Shown piece by piece: positions 1 to 10,304 of a stretch of 64,000 nucleotides of DNA. The notes beneath the pieces were generated by a model that had not been told where the DNA came from, did no database searches, and saw only the letters and a program-made list of their open reading frames with translations. The position numbers were made by a program, and so were the translations under genes. Location: assembly GCA_024169445.1 (NCBI GenBank), contig JALKFA010000001.1, positions 62,001-126,000 on the forward strand. The letters run 5' to 3'. The stretch is from Buttiauxella agrestis ATCC 33320 (GTDB taxonomy: Bacteria > Pseudomonadota > Gammaproteobacteria > Enterobacterales > Enterobacteriaceae). How positions within the stretch are numbered: position 1 is the stretch's first letter; every line of letters begins with the position of its first letter.

Positions 1-2901
1 AAGTGGCTGAGTAAAATCAATGCCTTCGAATAAGCTATGCAGGAATGTGCCAGGTCCGGCCCCGCGAGGGAAGGTGTGCGGAGTGAGTAATGACTCACTT
101 TGTACCGGCGCAGCCCCTGCAGCATCGACATCCAGGCGTGGCAATAAATCCTGTGCCAGGCTGCTGCCATGCTGTTGCAAACCGGAATAACTGGTCACAC
201 GCCAGTTATCCGCCACCTGTCTTTTCATCATTCGGGCGCTAAGTTGCGGAAGTTCAGCACTCACGGGTTGCCATGGCGTGAAATCCTCAGACCTTGGTTC
301 TTCAATGCTAATCGACTCGCTCGCCAGTTCCTGCAAACAAGCCTGAAGACCCGCAGCATCTTTCGCTTCACCTTTTTGCAGAAGATAACCTAATGCCCCA
401 AGATGCAGGTCACTGGCTCCTTTTTTGGCGCGATTCCCTTTAAACAACGGGGCAACACCGAGACTGCAATGCCAGATAGAACGAGTCAGAGCCACATACA
501 ACAGACGTAAATCTTCTGCCAGGCGCTCTTCTTCAGCGAGACTCAGGCTTTCAGCATCGTCGCTTAAATCCAGCAACGGCGCGAATGTAGAACGGTCGTG
601 ATACAAACCGCTGTTCTGCGCACGATAGTTGGCGATAAACGGTAACCAGACCAGCGGGTATTCCAGCCCTTTCGATTTGTGAATAGTGACGACTTGTACC
701 AAATGGCGGTCGCTTTCAAGACGTAATTGTTGGCTGAAGGCGTTGCTATCAGGTTCAGCAACTTGCTGCGCCAACCAACGGACCAGAGCATGTTCGCTGT
801 CAGTCTGTGAGGCTTCTTCTTGTAGCAATTCGCTGATATGCAGAATATCGGTCAGACGGCGCTCGCCACCTGGTGTAGCCAGTAAATTTTCGGCAATTTG
901 GCGGCGGGCGATGAGCGCACGTAACATGGGCATGACGCCCCGACGCAACCAAATGTGCCGATACTCTGAAAACTCCTCGACCAGTTGATCCCAGGCGTTT
1001 TCATCTTCGTTAAGCGCTTCAATCATGCGGGCATCAAGGCCAAACATGCTGGTCGCAACTGCACTGCGCAGCGCGGTTTCCATTTCTGGAGCCAGCACCG
1101 CCTGCAAAATCCACAAAATTTCACGCGCTTCCGGTGTTGCGAATACCGAGTCGCGGTTTGAAAGATAGACGGACGGAATGTTCAGGCTCGCCAGGGCTTC
1201 GCGCACAATAGACGCCTCGCCACGGCTTCGAACCAGAATAGTAATATCCGATGACCGTACCGGTCGCGATTCTTCCCCCTTCCACAGCAACGCTTCGCCG
1301 CGCTGCCCGGCGCTTAACCAGTCCCGTATCTGCTGCGCGCACTGCATCGCCATGGTTTGTTGGTAATCACTCACTCCGCAGCCATCGCCCGATTGCGCCC
1401 AGAACGACATCGCCGCCTGATTTTTACCTTTGAGGGTAAAACGCAGACCGCTATTTTTGGCTGCGGCTTTCACCGCTAAGAAAGGAATTTGCTGGAATAA
1501 GAAGGGATTATCCAGCTGCTGGAACAGGGTATTCACACTGCTTATCATCCCTGGAGATGAGCGCCAGTTGGTGTCGAGCGTGTAGTGGGCACTTACCTCA
1601 TGACGCGCTTTCATATAGGTAAAAATGTCCGCGCCACGGAATGCATATATCGCCTGTTTTGGGTCGCCAATAAGCAATAGCGCGGTGTCCGGCTGATTGA
1701 TATACAAACGCCTGAAGATGCGATATTGCTGCGGGTCAGTATCCTGGAATTCATCAATCATCGCCGCCGGGAAGCGCCCGCGAATAGCAGCAGCTAGCGC
1801 TTCACCACCGGGTTTATGCAAAGCTTCATCGAGGCGAGTCAGCATATCGTCGAATCCCAGCTCCCCTCGGCGGCGTTTTTCCTGCTGAACCGTATAACGG
1901 ATTTCCGCCATCGCGCGGGCAATGACTAAATCACGCAGCGTCAGCGGTTCGCCTAATAACGAGTTAATTGCTCTGAAAACCGGATGCTGTGGCGGCTGAC
2001 CTTCTTTTGTTTTCTCATCCAACATCGATTGAGAGAATCGTTCGAGTTGCTCGGGCAATTTATAGGTCGTGGTTTCTGTTTGCGCCCAGGTGCCAACAAT
2101 ATTCAACCAGTTAGGTAAGTTTTTACTGCTGTAGCTACGGCGATCAATTTTCGCTTCACTGAGAATCTGCACGATGTCGTCAGCACTTGCACGCCATTGT
2201 GCTTTTACATCCTCAATCGCAGTGATGATCTTTTGGTGACGCGCCAGCAGCGTTTCATCATCGGCAGGCGGTTGCTTCAGTACAGGCTGCTCACCTTGCA
2301 ACCAGCTATTTATATCCCGGAGCAACTCTTCAGGCCCCGCCCACTCCTCAGCCATCACCTGCGCTACCGGCTTTGGCAGTGGGTAACAATGGCGACGCCA
2401 GAAATCAGCACATGCATGGCGGCGCAACAGCGATTCATCTTCAATAAGCTGTTGCTCGAACAACATGCCTGATTCAAAGGCATTCAGGCTGAGCATCCTT
2501 TGGCAAAAACCATGGATGGTAAAGATGGCGGCTTCGTCCATTTGCTGTTCAGCAAGACGCAAAATTTGCGCAGCCTGGTGAAGATCGGGGATCTCCGTCA
2601 GCAAGCTTTGGAACAGGGGATTTTCAGTACGGTTGCGAACGCAGGCGATACGTAATTCATGAATATTGGCACGAATACGGCCACGGAGTTCTTCGGTCGC
2701 AGCCTGAGTAAACGTTACGACCAATAATTCTTCGACGGAGAGTGGACGAGGATGGGCATTTTGCCCACCCAGGCCAAGTAACAGGCGCAAATACAGCGCT
2801 GCAATGGTGAATGTTTTTCCGGTACCGGCAGAGGCTTCAATCAGCCTCTCCCCCGTCAAAGGTAAACTCAGGGGATTAAGAGGCTGCGTGGTTCCGGTCA
2901 T
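1..2901 (-). CDS. recB: Exodeoxyribonuclease V (RecBCD) subunit RecB, C-terminus beyond window
   Basis: RecB is the 3'-5' helicase and nuclease subunit of RecBCD, which resects double-strand breaks and loads RecA at Chi. The start ATG is at 2901, preceded by AAAGGG. The N-terminus carries the Walker A box EASAGTGKTFTIAA (UvrD-type helicase motif I), and the helicase II motif MIDEFQDTDPQ sits near 1740-1770. The frame stays open to the left edge, giving 967 codons. E. coli RecB has 1180 residues, so only the C-terminal nuclease domain lies outside. The last residues seen (PRGAGPGTFLHSLFEG) match the linker entering that domain. ptrA lies upstream on the same strand, with an ERIC repeat between. 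No frameshift was seen at three points where the frame was checked. Identification is secure. Confidence 0.97.
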   Translation of the reverse strand, partial: MTGTTQPLNPLSLPLTGERLIEASAGTGKTFTIAALYLRLLLGLGGQNAHPRPLSVEELLVVTFTQAATEELRGRIRANIHELRIACVRNRTENPLFQSLLTEIPDLHQAAQILRLAEQQMDEAAIFTIHGFCQRMLSLNAFESGMLFEQQLIEDESLLRRHACADFWRRHCYPLPKPVAQVMAEEWAGPEELLRDINSWLQGEQPVLKQPPADDETLLARHQKIITAIEDVKAQWRASADDIVQILSEAKIDRRSYSSKNLPNWLNIVGTWAQTETTTYKLPEQLERFSQSMLDEKTKEGQPPQHPVFRAINSLLGEPLTLRDLVIARAMAEIRYTVQQEKRRRGELGFDDMLTRLDEALHKPGGEALAAAIRGRFPAAMIDEFQDTDPQQYRIFRRLYINQPDTALLLIGDPKQAIYAFRGADIFTYMKARHEVSAHYTLDTNWRSSPGMISSVNTLFQQLDNPFLFQQIPFLAVKAAAKNSGLRFTLKGKNQAAMSFWAQSGDGCGVSDYQQTMAMQCAQQIRDWLSAGQRGEALLWKGEESRPVRSSDITILVRSRGEASIVREALASLNIPSVYLSNRDSVFATPEAREILWILQAVLAPEMETALRSAVATSMFGLDARMIEALNEDENAWDQLVEEFSEYRHIWLRRGVMPMLRALIARRQIAENLLATPGGERRLTDILHISELLQEEASQTDSEHALVRWLAQQVAEPDSNAFSQQLRLESDRHLVQVVTIHKSKGLEYPLVWLPFIANYRAQNSGLYHDRSTFAPLLDLSDDAESLSLAEEERLAEDLRLLYVALTRSIWHCSLGVAPLFKGNRAKKGASDLHLGALGYLLQKGEAKDAAGLQACLQELASESISIEEPRSEDFTPWQPVSAELPQLSARMMKRQVADNWRVTSYSGLQQHGSSLAQDLLPRLDVDAAGAAPVQSESLLTPHTFPRGAGPGTFLHSLFEGIDFTQPL

Positions 2902-2942
2902 TATTTACCCTTTGTCTTTCAAATTGCAGGTGTGTTGGCTGC

Positions 2943-3068
2943 TATACCCGTTAGCATTCGAGCTGCTGGTAGGCGGCAAGGGAGCAAATCCCCGGGAGCT
3001 TACTTAAGTAAGCGACTGGGGTTTGTGAGTGCAGCCAACACCCTGCAGCTTGAAGGATGACGGGTATA
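2943..3068. repeat. ERIC (IRU) element, full length 126 bp
   Basis: The element has inverted ends (tatacccg ... cgggtata) and the typical core palindrome ccccgggagcttac / aagtaagcgactgggg that defines enterobacterial ERIC sequences. Its 126-bp length equals the usual full size. It begins directly after the ptrA stop codon (3069-3071 read on the minus strand) and fills most of the ptrA-recB gap, so it is transcribed in the ptrA-recB message and could fold there. Confidence 0.93.
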
Positions 3069-5954
3069 TCACTTAGATTCTACGAGCGGCAACGACTGTT
3101 GCAACCCGCTGACCTCCTTCCAGGTTTTCCATCCTTCCGGAGCGGCGTACTCTGCCTTGCCATTGTTGCTGCCAGAAATTTGCGACAAAATTGCCATTCC
3201 TTGCGGCTCAATCACGGCCTGGTGGAAGAAATCAGCCAGTTTCTGCGGAGTCAGCTTTTTAATTTCGGCGACTACTTTATCACGCGAATCAAAGTCCAGG
3301 TTTCCGCGATCGAAATCTTTGCTCAGTTGCGAAGCTTCCTGAGACAAGGTTTGCGGTGCCTGCATAATTTCACTGATCATGCCCTGCTGAATTTGCGCAA
3401 AATCCTCAGGACTCATGCTACGCAGCTTTTGCTCGGCTGTTGGGTAAAACGCCTTAAAACGTTGGTACAGATATGCAGGTTGTTTGTCGTTACTTTGCAG
3501 CAAGAAACCAACCCCCCATTGACGCCCAACCGACATCGGGAAGGCGAACACTGCGTAACCCAACTGCTCCTGAGTGCGTAACTGGTTGTAGAACCACGGC
3601 TGAATAATTTGCCCTAACATTGAGCTGTAAGCGGTACTTACGGTTTCATCATAACCTTTCGGCACGTAAATCGCCGCCAGCGCTGAATCCGTGCTGCTAC
3701 CCGCCTTTTCGAACATCGCTAAATGTTGTTTATCCACCAGCACGTCTTTATTGCGGCACCATTCATTTCCTTTGGTGGCAAGCTGGCTTTGTACGTTATG
3801 CGCCAGCTCTTTTGCCTGCTCAGGAGACATGTTACCCAGCACTAAAAACTCAGGTTTCGCATTGGTTTTTAAGGCGTCACGGTAATCAAGCACATCTTTC
3901 AAGGTCAGCTCTGGCAACAGCGCACGGCGAACTTCACGTTGGAAATAAGGCACCTGCGACACCATTTGCACCGGCATAATAGCCTGATCGTAAGCTTTGC
4001 CTTTGTCTGCCGAATCCATCATTTGGGTATACCACGACTTCGCCTGATCCAGTTGTTCCTGGGTCGGTGTATAGGAGAAGTAACCCTTTAACAGCGCTTC
4101 AAAAAGCTGCGGTAAACGTTGGGTGTAGCCATTGGCATTCACCATCAAACCACTGTTAGCGTTGGTTGAGAAACCAATGCCCCCCACCGCAGCCTGGTTG
4201 CTTAACTGATCCAGGGCAATTCCCGCCAGATAGTCATTCAGGGCAAATAGCACCTGATTTTTCGCGCTGTCCATGGCCTGTGGATTACGCAGCACCATCG
4301 TCACATTAGCTTTAGGCTCGCTGGCAAAATAGTGGCTTGGCATATACAGCACGCGTAAACCAGGCTCTTTCACCAACAGCTCAGGGTGAGCGTAGGTTTT
4401 TTCTGGTTTAACCAACGTAAAATCGTCCGGTATGTACGGGTTCAACTGAGGCAATTCCAGCTTAATTGCCGCGGTTTTTTGCTGCCAGTCACTGAATACT
4501 TGTGGGGTAATTTTATCGACCTGATAAGGCGCTTCGACAAAATAAGCGGTTTTGTTATGTGGCTCTTTCGGGCTGATATACCAGATGCGCGCATTCTGTG
4601 GCGTCATCATATCCAGCCGAGCTTTGATGGCTGCCGGGTCGTATTGATCGGCAATATTTACGGCATCCAGCGTATGTTCAACCGGAACGCGCAGCATGGT
4701 GTCAGCTAACCATTCCACGTAATCCATATCGCGGCTAATTGACGGATAACGGAAGTCGAGATCCAACACATGGGAAAGCTCATCGAAATAGCTTTTATCG
4801 ACACCATTTTCACGCAATTGATTTAAATAGCTGAAAATAGCCGCCACAACTTCATCACGTTGGGCAAGACCTTTATCCGTCAATGACACGGAAATGGCGA
4901 ACACGCCGCTATTGCCGTTAACTATAGGATCGGAGTCGGCACGAATACTGTCTGCAAGGCCTTGCTTTTGCAGCCAATCAGAGAGGGTGTTGTTGCTACG
5001 GACGCCAATCAAATAGCCAATCAATTCATCGGTTTTGCTGCGGAATTTATCGCTATTGTTGTCGATTCGGAATTCAACTCGTACCACTTTGCGCGGCAAT
5101 GCCGGCACGTAGTGAATCACTATGCCTTTTTGCGCGTCTGTCACGACGGGCACGCCAATGCTCGGCCGTTCGATATTTTTATTCGGCACCCGTCCATAGG
5201 TTTCCACAGCAATCTTTGCCAATTCAGGCAATGGCTTATTGCTGTAAATAACCGCTTTCATCAGGTTTGCGGAATAATATTTATCTCGGAAAGCCACCAG
5301 CGCATCCAGCAACTTGCTGCCAGGTTTGTCGCGCAGAGTTTCCAGATTACCACCGGAAAAACGTGAGCCTGGGTGGGCAGGGTTAATGGTTTCGGCGCTG
5401 ACTTGCGCCATGCGCATACCGTCACGAGCACGGGCTAAAGTCAGCTCGGCATTGACCGCATTGCGTTCACGTTCAGCATATTCTGGGGCGAGGTTTGGCT
5501 CAGCGATAGCATCAGACAAACGATCGACCGCCCCTTCTAGCGCATCGTTTTCCACTTCAAGGTAAAACGCGGTGCGGTAAGTTGCGGTGCTGGCGTTATG
5601 GCTGCCACCATGCTTTTTGAGAAACTCTGACAGGCTATCCGGCTCGGGATACTTTTTAGAGCCCATCAGCGTCATATGTTCAAGATAGTGAGCCAGGCCA
5701 AGATGGTCGTCGGGATCTTCTAAGGATCCAACCGGAACCACTAACGCAGACAATGATTTAACGGCTTGCGGATCGGATACCAGCAGAACCGTCATACCGT
5801 TATCAAGACGTACAGCCTGATATTGACGAGTGTCTTTCTCACTTTTACGGATAGTTTCCTGGATGGGTTGCCAACCCGTGTCTGCCTGACTTAATGGTGC
5901 CCAAAGAGCGACTAACAAGAAAAGCGGTTTTAACCAGGTGCTACATCTAGGCAT
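3069..5954 (-). CDS. ptrA: Pitrilysin (protease III), periplasmic M16 metalloprotease
   Basis: A 961-residue zinc peptidase of the M16 (insulinase) family that degrades small polypeptides in the periplasm. The N-terminus is a Sec signal peptide with likely cleavage after LSQA (residue 24). The inverted zinc motif HYLEH is at residues 89-93, followed by the RNAVNAEL segment that supplies the third zinc ligand in this family. Length matches E. coli PtrA (962). It lies between recC and recB on the same strand, the conserved enterobacterial order. Its stop codon abuts an ERIC element. Confidence 0.97.
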   Translation of the reverse strand: MPRCSTWLKPLFLLVALWAPLSQADTGWQPIQETIRKSEKDTRQYQAVRLDNGMTVLLVSDPQAVKSLSALVVPVGSLEDPDDHLGLAHYLEHMTLMGSKKYPEPDSLSEFLKKHGGSHNASTATYRTAFYLEVENDALEGAVDRLSDAIAEPNLAPEYAERERNAVNAELTLARARDGMRMAQVSAETINPAHPGSRFSGGNLETLRDKPGSKLLDALVAFRDKYYSANLMKAVIYSNKPLPELAKIAVETYGRVPNKNIERPSIGVPVVTDAQKGIVIHYVPALPRKVVRVEFRIDNNSDKFRSKTDELIGYLIGVRSNNTLSDWLQKQGLADSIRADSDPIVNGNSGVFAISVSLTDKGLAQRDEVVAAIFSYLNQLRENGVDKSYFDELSHVLDLDFRYPSISRDMDYVEWLADTMLRVPVEHTLDAVNIADQYDPAAIKARLDMMTPQNARIWYISPKEPHNKTAYFVEAPYQVDKITPQVFSDWQQKTAAIKLELPQLNPYIPDDFTLVKPEKTYAHPELLVKEPGLRVLYMPSHYFASEPKANVTMVLRNPQAMDSAKNQVLFALNDYLAGIALDQLSNQAAVGGIGFSTNANSGLMVNANGYTQRLPQLFEALLKGYFSYTPTQEQLDQAKSWYTQMMDSADKGKAYDQAIMPVQMVSQVPYFQREVRRALLPELTLKDVLDYRDALKTNAKPEFLVLGNMSPEQAKELAHNVQSQLATKGNEWCRNKDVLVDKQHLAMFEKAGSSTDSALAAIYVPKGYDETVSTAYSSMLGQIIQPWFYNQLRTQEQLGYAVFAFPMSVGRQWGVGFLLQSNDKQPAYLYQRFKAFYPTAEQKLRSMSPEDFAQIQQGMISEIMQAPQTLSQEASQLSKDFDRGNLDFDSRDKVVAEIKKLTPQKLADFFHQAVIEPQGMAILSQISGSNNGKAEYAAPEGWKTWKEVSGLQQSLPLVESK

Positions 5955-5982
5955 TCACGAACCTCATAATCACGAAACTTCC

Positions 5983-6000
5983 TATACCCGTCATACTTCA
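5983..6000. repeat. Solo ERIC-like terminus
   Basis: TATACCCGTCATACTTCA matches the terminal inverted repeat of the ERIC element at 29725-29848 read on the opposite strand, but no ERIC core follows. It lies in the 210-bp recC-ptrA gap, within the ptrA leader. It could be a deletion remnant or chance similarity. The rest of this gap shows nothing else I can name. Confidence 0.35.
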
Positions 6001-6164
6001 CATGCTATGTATGCCTGTGATCTACAGTACAAAAGGTATAACTCACTCATCATTAACAATTTTCAAACAAATTTGTTATTTTAATTGATGCTTTTTTCGC
6101 CAATCCTGAGCAAGTTGCGCATCATAGATGAACCCACGAAATTGTGCAATTTTTATACTAGACT

Positions 6165-9100
6165 TTATGCTTTGTTAAAACGATACAGCGGCAGCAAGTA
6201 ACGCTCAGCCTCGGTAATGATGGCTTCGTAGTAGTCAGGTTCCAGCGTTCGATACAAGCGTTGTAGCCACATATCGGCCCCTTCACCTTCGACTCTCTGA
6301 TTCCCTTCCCAGGCAGCTAATAGCTTACTTTTGGCTTTCTGTTGCGTTTGCTCGTCCCATAAAATGGCATCATTCGCCGGTTCGTAACAGGCTTTTATCC
6401 ACGCCCCCCCACTAATTGGGAGGAGGAGTAGCGGTTGCGTTAACCCTTTCCGATAACCATCAATAAGTTGCTGGAGATAGTTTTTTGCCTGCTCAACATC
6501 AAGTGAGGGGAACTTCCACTCGGTCGAATCCCGCCCGAACAAACGGCTTTCACCACTCCCTCCCATCGCACACCAAACCACATGCTCAATCCACAATTGC
6601 AAACCATGTGCTGGGTTGAGGATTGATGGCCGCCAGCGCAGCAGGCCGTCTTCCTGCACATCCGACAGCCAGCCTTCCAGGCTTGTTCCATCGATGAGCA
6701 GCGACACTTCCTGGCTGTTGCCATTTTGCCGCTCGGCTCTCACTTTTTGCGCCAGTTCTTCCATTTCTGTTAACTGGCTTTCCCATAAAATTTCGCCAAA
6801 AGCGCCATATGGCAAGAGGCCAGCAGCCCGGTAGCGGCGGAATAATTGCTGAGTGTCATCTTCCTGAACCAGCGTATTCAGTAATTCCTGGTTCATCTGG
6901 AAGCGTTCAAGGCTATCTAATGTGAAAGGTTCCGCATCAGGGAGGTCAGTTTCTTCAAGACGGAAATTGATACCCAAACGCATCTGGAAAAAGGCACGCA
7001 CCGGATGTCGCCAGAAACGTTGTAGTTGATCCAGAGTGATGACGTCATGAACAACTTCTTGTAATGACTGAATAAACGGAACCTGTGCTTCCCCTTGCTC
7101 GCTGGCGGCAGGCAACCATTCCCTGGCATAGCTTTGTGCCGATAGACCAGGGATAAAATTCCCCGCCTCAAATGGGGTACGGTTATGCTGCTGAACCAGA
7201 TGTTTTTTCACACGCTCACTGCTGTCATCGCAGGTTCGTTCTGTGTCTTGCGGCAAACAATGGCTTTGGGCGATGTAATCCAGGAGTTCATCAACTAATA
7301 CAGAAGGATAGCGCTGACTGTTGTCCTGAATAGAGCGCCCGATATAACTGATATAGAAGCGCAATTGTGCTGAGTTAAGTGCCTCGAGGAACAAGTACCG
7401 ATCGTCATCCCTGCGGCTACGGTCGCCGCGCTGAGGCTTCTGACTCATTAAATCAAAGCCAAGTGGTGCCAACGCACGTGGGTACACCCCGTCATTCATG
7501 CCAAGCAAGCACACCACTTTGAACGGGATAGAACGCATCGGCATCAAGGTGCAGAAGTTAATCGGCCCAGCCAGAAAACGTTGGCTAATACGCTCTTGAT
7601 CTAGCCGCTGCGCCAGCTCCTCTCTTAATAAAATTAAGGAGATGCTTTCCTGATAATGCGACTCAAGACCATATTTGATGATGTCTTGCCACTGCTGTTC
7701 AATCAGCGCCAGAGCACCTTCTGTTTCGGTATCAGGCAGGAAGAAGCTCGCCAACATGTCACGGCAAACGGTCGTCCATTCTGCCAATGGACGCGCCACA
7801 GATAACTCGCGCCTCCAAATGTTCAGCTGCATTAACAGCTCAGCCAGTTGCCCTACGAGTTCAGCGATTAAGCCACTCGATTCATCATAAGGAAGGATCG
7901 ACTGCCACTCACCCGCCTGACTATCCATTGCATAACCCAACAACATGCGCGTTAAACCAAAGCGCCAGGTATGTTGCCCGGTAGCCGGAAGATCTAATTC
8001 ACGAACGTTGTCGTCATCAATACCCCAACGGATACCTGATTCATTCACCCACAGGCGTAAATAACGCAGCCCTTCTTCATTAATGGAGAAACGGGCAGCC
8101 AGTGCGGGAACTTCAAGCAGAGCAAGAACATCCTGTGCGGCAAAGCGGCTGTCAGGTAGTGAAAGTAAGGATATAAATGCTTGTAGCGCCGGGTGAGCTT
8201 GTCTTGCCCGCCGGTCAGAAATCGCAAATGGCAAACGACGTTCGCCTGTGGCATTACCGAATACGGCCTGGATAAACGGGCTGTAGCTGTCGATATCAGC
8301 CACCATCACGATGATATCGCGCGGTGTCAACGTTGGATCAGCATCCAGCATCGCCAACAATTGATCATGCAACACTTCTACTTCGCGTTGCGGGCTATGG
8401 CACTCGTGGAAGGTGACGGAATGGTCTTCTTGAGCAAGGACACGTTTCTTATGACTGTGTTCAAACTCTTCGATGGTAAGTCCTGTGACCGCATTGTTTT
8501 GTAACTCAAGCAAATCGAACTGCAAATTACGCAGCAGGTTATTAGGTTCGATATCGACAAAAACGTCTATTTCTTCGAAATGCTGCAGCTCGGCCAACAA
8601 GTATGTGTAGTCTCGCCCTAATTTCCCCCACGAGGCCAGTAATGGGTTGCCAATATCTTGCTCACCGTCGTCGTTGAACAGTGCAGAAGCCGTATTGCTG
8701 TCTTTAAAAAGTGGCAGCGTAATGTCTTCCTGAGTGTGTTTGCGACGGCGACGGCTGATAAGCCTGGCAAGATAAGACGGGTCTTTAATATCACCCCAGT
8801 AATAGCGGCAAGGGTTGGTAAACAGCAAGTGCACATCAATGTGTTTACCCAGGGCTTGCAGCGCCTGAAGGTATACGGGGGGTAACGCTGAAATCCCACA
8901 AATAAAGACCCGGGATGGCAAACCTGGCGGGCATTCGCTGGCAGATTCAAGAGCCTTAATAAAACGTTGATACAGATTGGCACGGTGCCATTCTGGTTGC
9001 CCAAGTTCTTGCGTATGGCGCACCAAAGCCGCCCATAGTGGAGCCTGCCACAATTGAGCTTCGCCCACATTGTCGACAAGTTCTCCCTTTTCCCACTGGC

Positions 9101-9539
9101 TTAGCCAATCTGGGCGATAAACTAAATACTGGTCATAAAGGTCAGCAATTCTTGAAGCTAGCTGAGAGAGTTTTCGACCGTTGTCATCTTCTTCAAGATA
9201 CTGTTTAAGCAGGGAAAACTCGCTCTGTTCCAGCATTGTCGGGATGAGCGTCATTAACTTCCAGCTCATGCTTTGTTTGTTGAACGCACTTTGCTCAGGG
9301 ATATTTGGCAGCACGCGCACAAACATATCCCATATAAAGCTCGCCGGAAGCGGGAAGCTGATGTTTGCCGCGATACCGAATTTTTGCGCCAGCGTCATTT
9401 GTAGCCATTGCGCCATACCAGTACTTTGTACCAATACCACTTCGGGCTCGAAGGGATCTGGTAAGGGTCGCTGTTCCACAATAAATTCCATAATTGCTTC
9501 AAGCACATCCAGCTGGTTGGAATGGTAAACACGCAACAT
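6165..9539 (-). CDS. recC: Exodeoxyribonuclease V (RecBCD) subunit RecC
   Basis: A 1124-residue protein (E. coli RecC is 1122) that recognises Chi and splits the duplex in the RecBCD complex. RecC has degenerate helicase and nuclease folds, so no catalytic motif is expected. Identification rests on full-length likeness, for example the start MLRVYHSNQLDVLEAIMEFI and the internal stretch MRSIPFKVVCLLGMNDGVYP. It starts 7 bp after the ppdC stop, so it is probably co-transcribed with the ppd cluster, as in E. coli. ptrA begins 210 bp downstream. Confidence 0.97.
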   Translation of the reverse strand: MLRVYHSNQLDVLEAIMEFIVEQRPLPDPFEPEVVLVQSTGMAQWLQMTLAQKFGIAANISFPLPASFIWDMFVRVLPNIPEQSAFNKQSMSWKLMTLIPTMLEQSEFSLLKQYLEEDDNGRKLSQLASRIADLYDQYLVYRPDWLSQWEKGELVDNVGEAQLWQAPLWAALVRHTQELGQPEWHRANLYQRFIKALESASECPPGLPSRVFICGISALPPVYLQALQALGKHIDVHLLFTNPCRYYWGDIKDPSYLARLISRRRRKHTQEDITLPLFKDSNTASALFNDDGEQDIGNPLLASWGKLGRDYTYLLAELQHFEEIDVFVDIEPNNLLRNLQFDLLELQNNAVTGLTIEEFEHSHKKRVLAQEDHSVTFHECHSPQREVEVLHDQLLAMLDADPTLTPRDIIVMVADIDSYSPFIQAVFGNATGERRLPFAISDRRARQAHPALQAFISLLSLPDSRFAAQDVLALLEVPALAARFSINEEGLRYLRLWVNESGIRWGIDDDNVRELDLPATGQHTWRFGLTRMLLGYAMDSQAGEWQSILPYDESSGLIAELVGQLAELLMQLNIWRRELSVARPLAEWTTVCRDMLASFFLPDTETEGALALIEQQWQDIIKYGLESHYQESISLILLREELAQRLDQERISQRFLAGPINFCTLMPMRSIPFKVVCLLGMNDGVYPRALAPLGFDLMSQKPQRGDRSRRDDDRYLFLEALNSAQLRFYISYIGRSIQDNSQRYPSVLVDELLDYIAQSHCLPQDTERTCDDSSERVKKHLVQQHNRTPFEAGNFIPGLSAQSYAREWLPAASEQGEAQVPFIQSLQEVVHDVITLDQLQRFWRHPVRAFFQMRLGINFRLEETDLPDAEPFTLDSLERFQMNQELLNTLVQEDDTQQLFRRYRAAGLLPYGAFGEILWESQLTEMEELAQKVRAERQNGNSQEVSLLIDGTSLEGWLSDVQEDGLLRWRPSILNPAHGLQLWIEHVVWCAMGGSGESRLFGRDSTEWKFPSLDVEQAKNYLQQLIDGYRKGLTQPLLLLPISGGAWIKACYEPANDAILWDEQTQQKAKSKLLAAWEGNQRVEGEGADMWLQRLYRTLEPDYYEAIITEAERYLLPLYRFNKA

Positions 9540-9546
9540 AGAATCG

Positions 9547-9888
9547 CTACTCCTGACTTTTCTCTTTCTTCAGGCAATGTAACTGTGACAACTGCCCAGT
9601 TCGCCCTGCCGGACTCTTAATCGTAACGTCGATGCTGACACATCCAGCCGTGGATGTCTGCTGCCGACTGACTTTCCATTCATCAGTTGGTAAGGGCGAT
9701 TCTGGTTCACTCATTTCCACCGCAAGCCGCCAAAGTTGTCGGAATTGCCACTGAGACTGAAAACCCTGCTGCAACACCCGGTGATAACCAAGTAAAGCCA
9801 ACATCACCACAGAAAACAATGCCATAGCACAAAGCACTTCCACCAGGCTAAAGCCTCGCTGTAATGATTTCATTGGGGAAGCTGGCAT
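9547..9888 (-). CDS. ppdC: Prepilin-like protein PpdC
   Basis: A 113-residue type IV pilin-like minor pseudopilin. The prepilin peptidase signature GFSLVEVLCAM is followed by a hydrophobic helix, with the +5 glutamate in place. The start overlaps the upstream ygdB end by 18 bp; an internal Met six residues in (9873) is an alternative start with a shorter leader. The C-terminal half (AGCVSIDVT, LHCLKK) matches the E. coli PpdC pattern. It is the last pseudopilin gene before recC. Function in E. coli is poorly known, presumably minor pilin assembly. Confidence 0.88.
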   Translation of the reverse strand: MPASPMKSLQRGFSLVEVLCAMALFSVVMLALLGYHRVLQQGFQSQWQFRQLWRLAVEMSEPESPLPTDEWKVSRQQTSTAGCVSIDVTIKSPAGRTGQLSQLHCLKKEKSQE

Positions 9889-10304
9889 CGTGTCACCTCA
9901 TCAAACGGGCAGAAATCCAGCCAGCCATGCGGCACAGCTGACCAGCGTGAGTTGACCAGTGCTCCCCATTCCCAAAGAATCAGTGGCGTTTTTTGCCCAG
10001 AGACAATACCGAACGCCGCCATAACAGCTTCATTTTTTTCTTGCATTCGCACACAGGCTTTCCAGCCGTTTTCGGTCTGTTGCTGGCAATGCCAGGATTG
10101 CTGTGGTTGCCACGATAACTGACTCCCCCAGGATTGAGCCGAGACAGCACTGGCATATTGTTTAAGAAAACCGACCTCACTGGCGACCAGAAATTTTTGG
10201 TGGCTTAACTGCTGCTGTAATCCGCTCAGTATTAGCATCCCCAAAGCGAACAGTAACAGGACAAACCCGAGGGTGACGTTACCCCGTTCGAACCGCTTGT
10301 TCAC
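9870..10304 (-). CDS. ygdB: DUF2509 family protein YgdB
   Basis: A 144-residue protein with a short basic N-terminus (MNKRFERGNVTLG) and one hydrophobic segment (residues about 12-28). It has the architecture of the pseudopilin-cluster protein YgdB, sitting as in E. coli between ppdB and ppdC. It overlaps ppdB by 4 bp and ppdC by 18 bp, so translation is probably coupled. The function is unknown; the context suggests a minor pilin-like or pilus-biogenesis component. Confidence 0.85.
   Translation of the reverse strand: MNKRFERGNVTLGFVLLLFALGMLILSGLQQQLSHQKFLVASEVGFLKQYASAVSAQSWGSQLSWQPQQSWHCQQQTENGWKACVRMQEKNEAVMAAFGIVSGQKTPLILWEWGALVNSRWSAVPHGWLDFCPFDEVTRCQLPQ

Noticed and set aside
3057-3581. 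174-codon plus-strand frame opposite ptrA
   Set aside because: It lies antisense to the conserved ptrA 3' end and shows no recognisable domain; it is a shadow frame.
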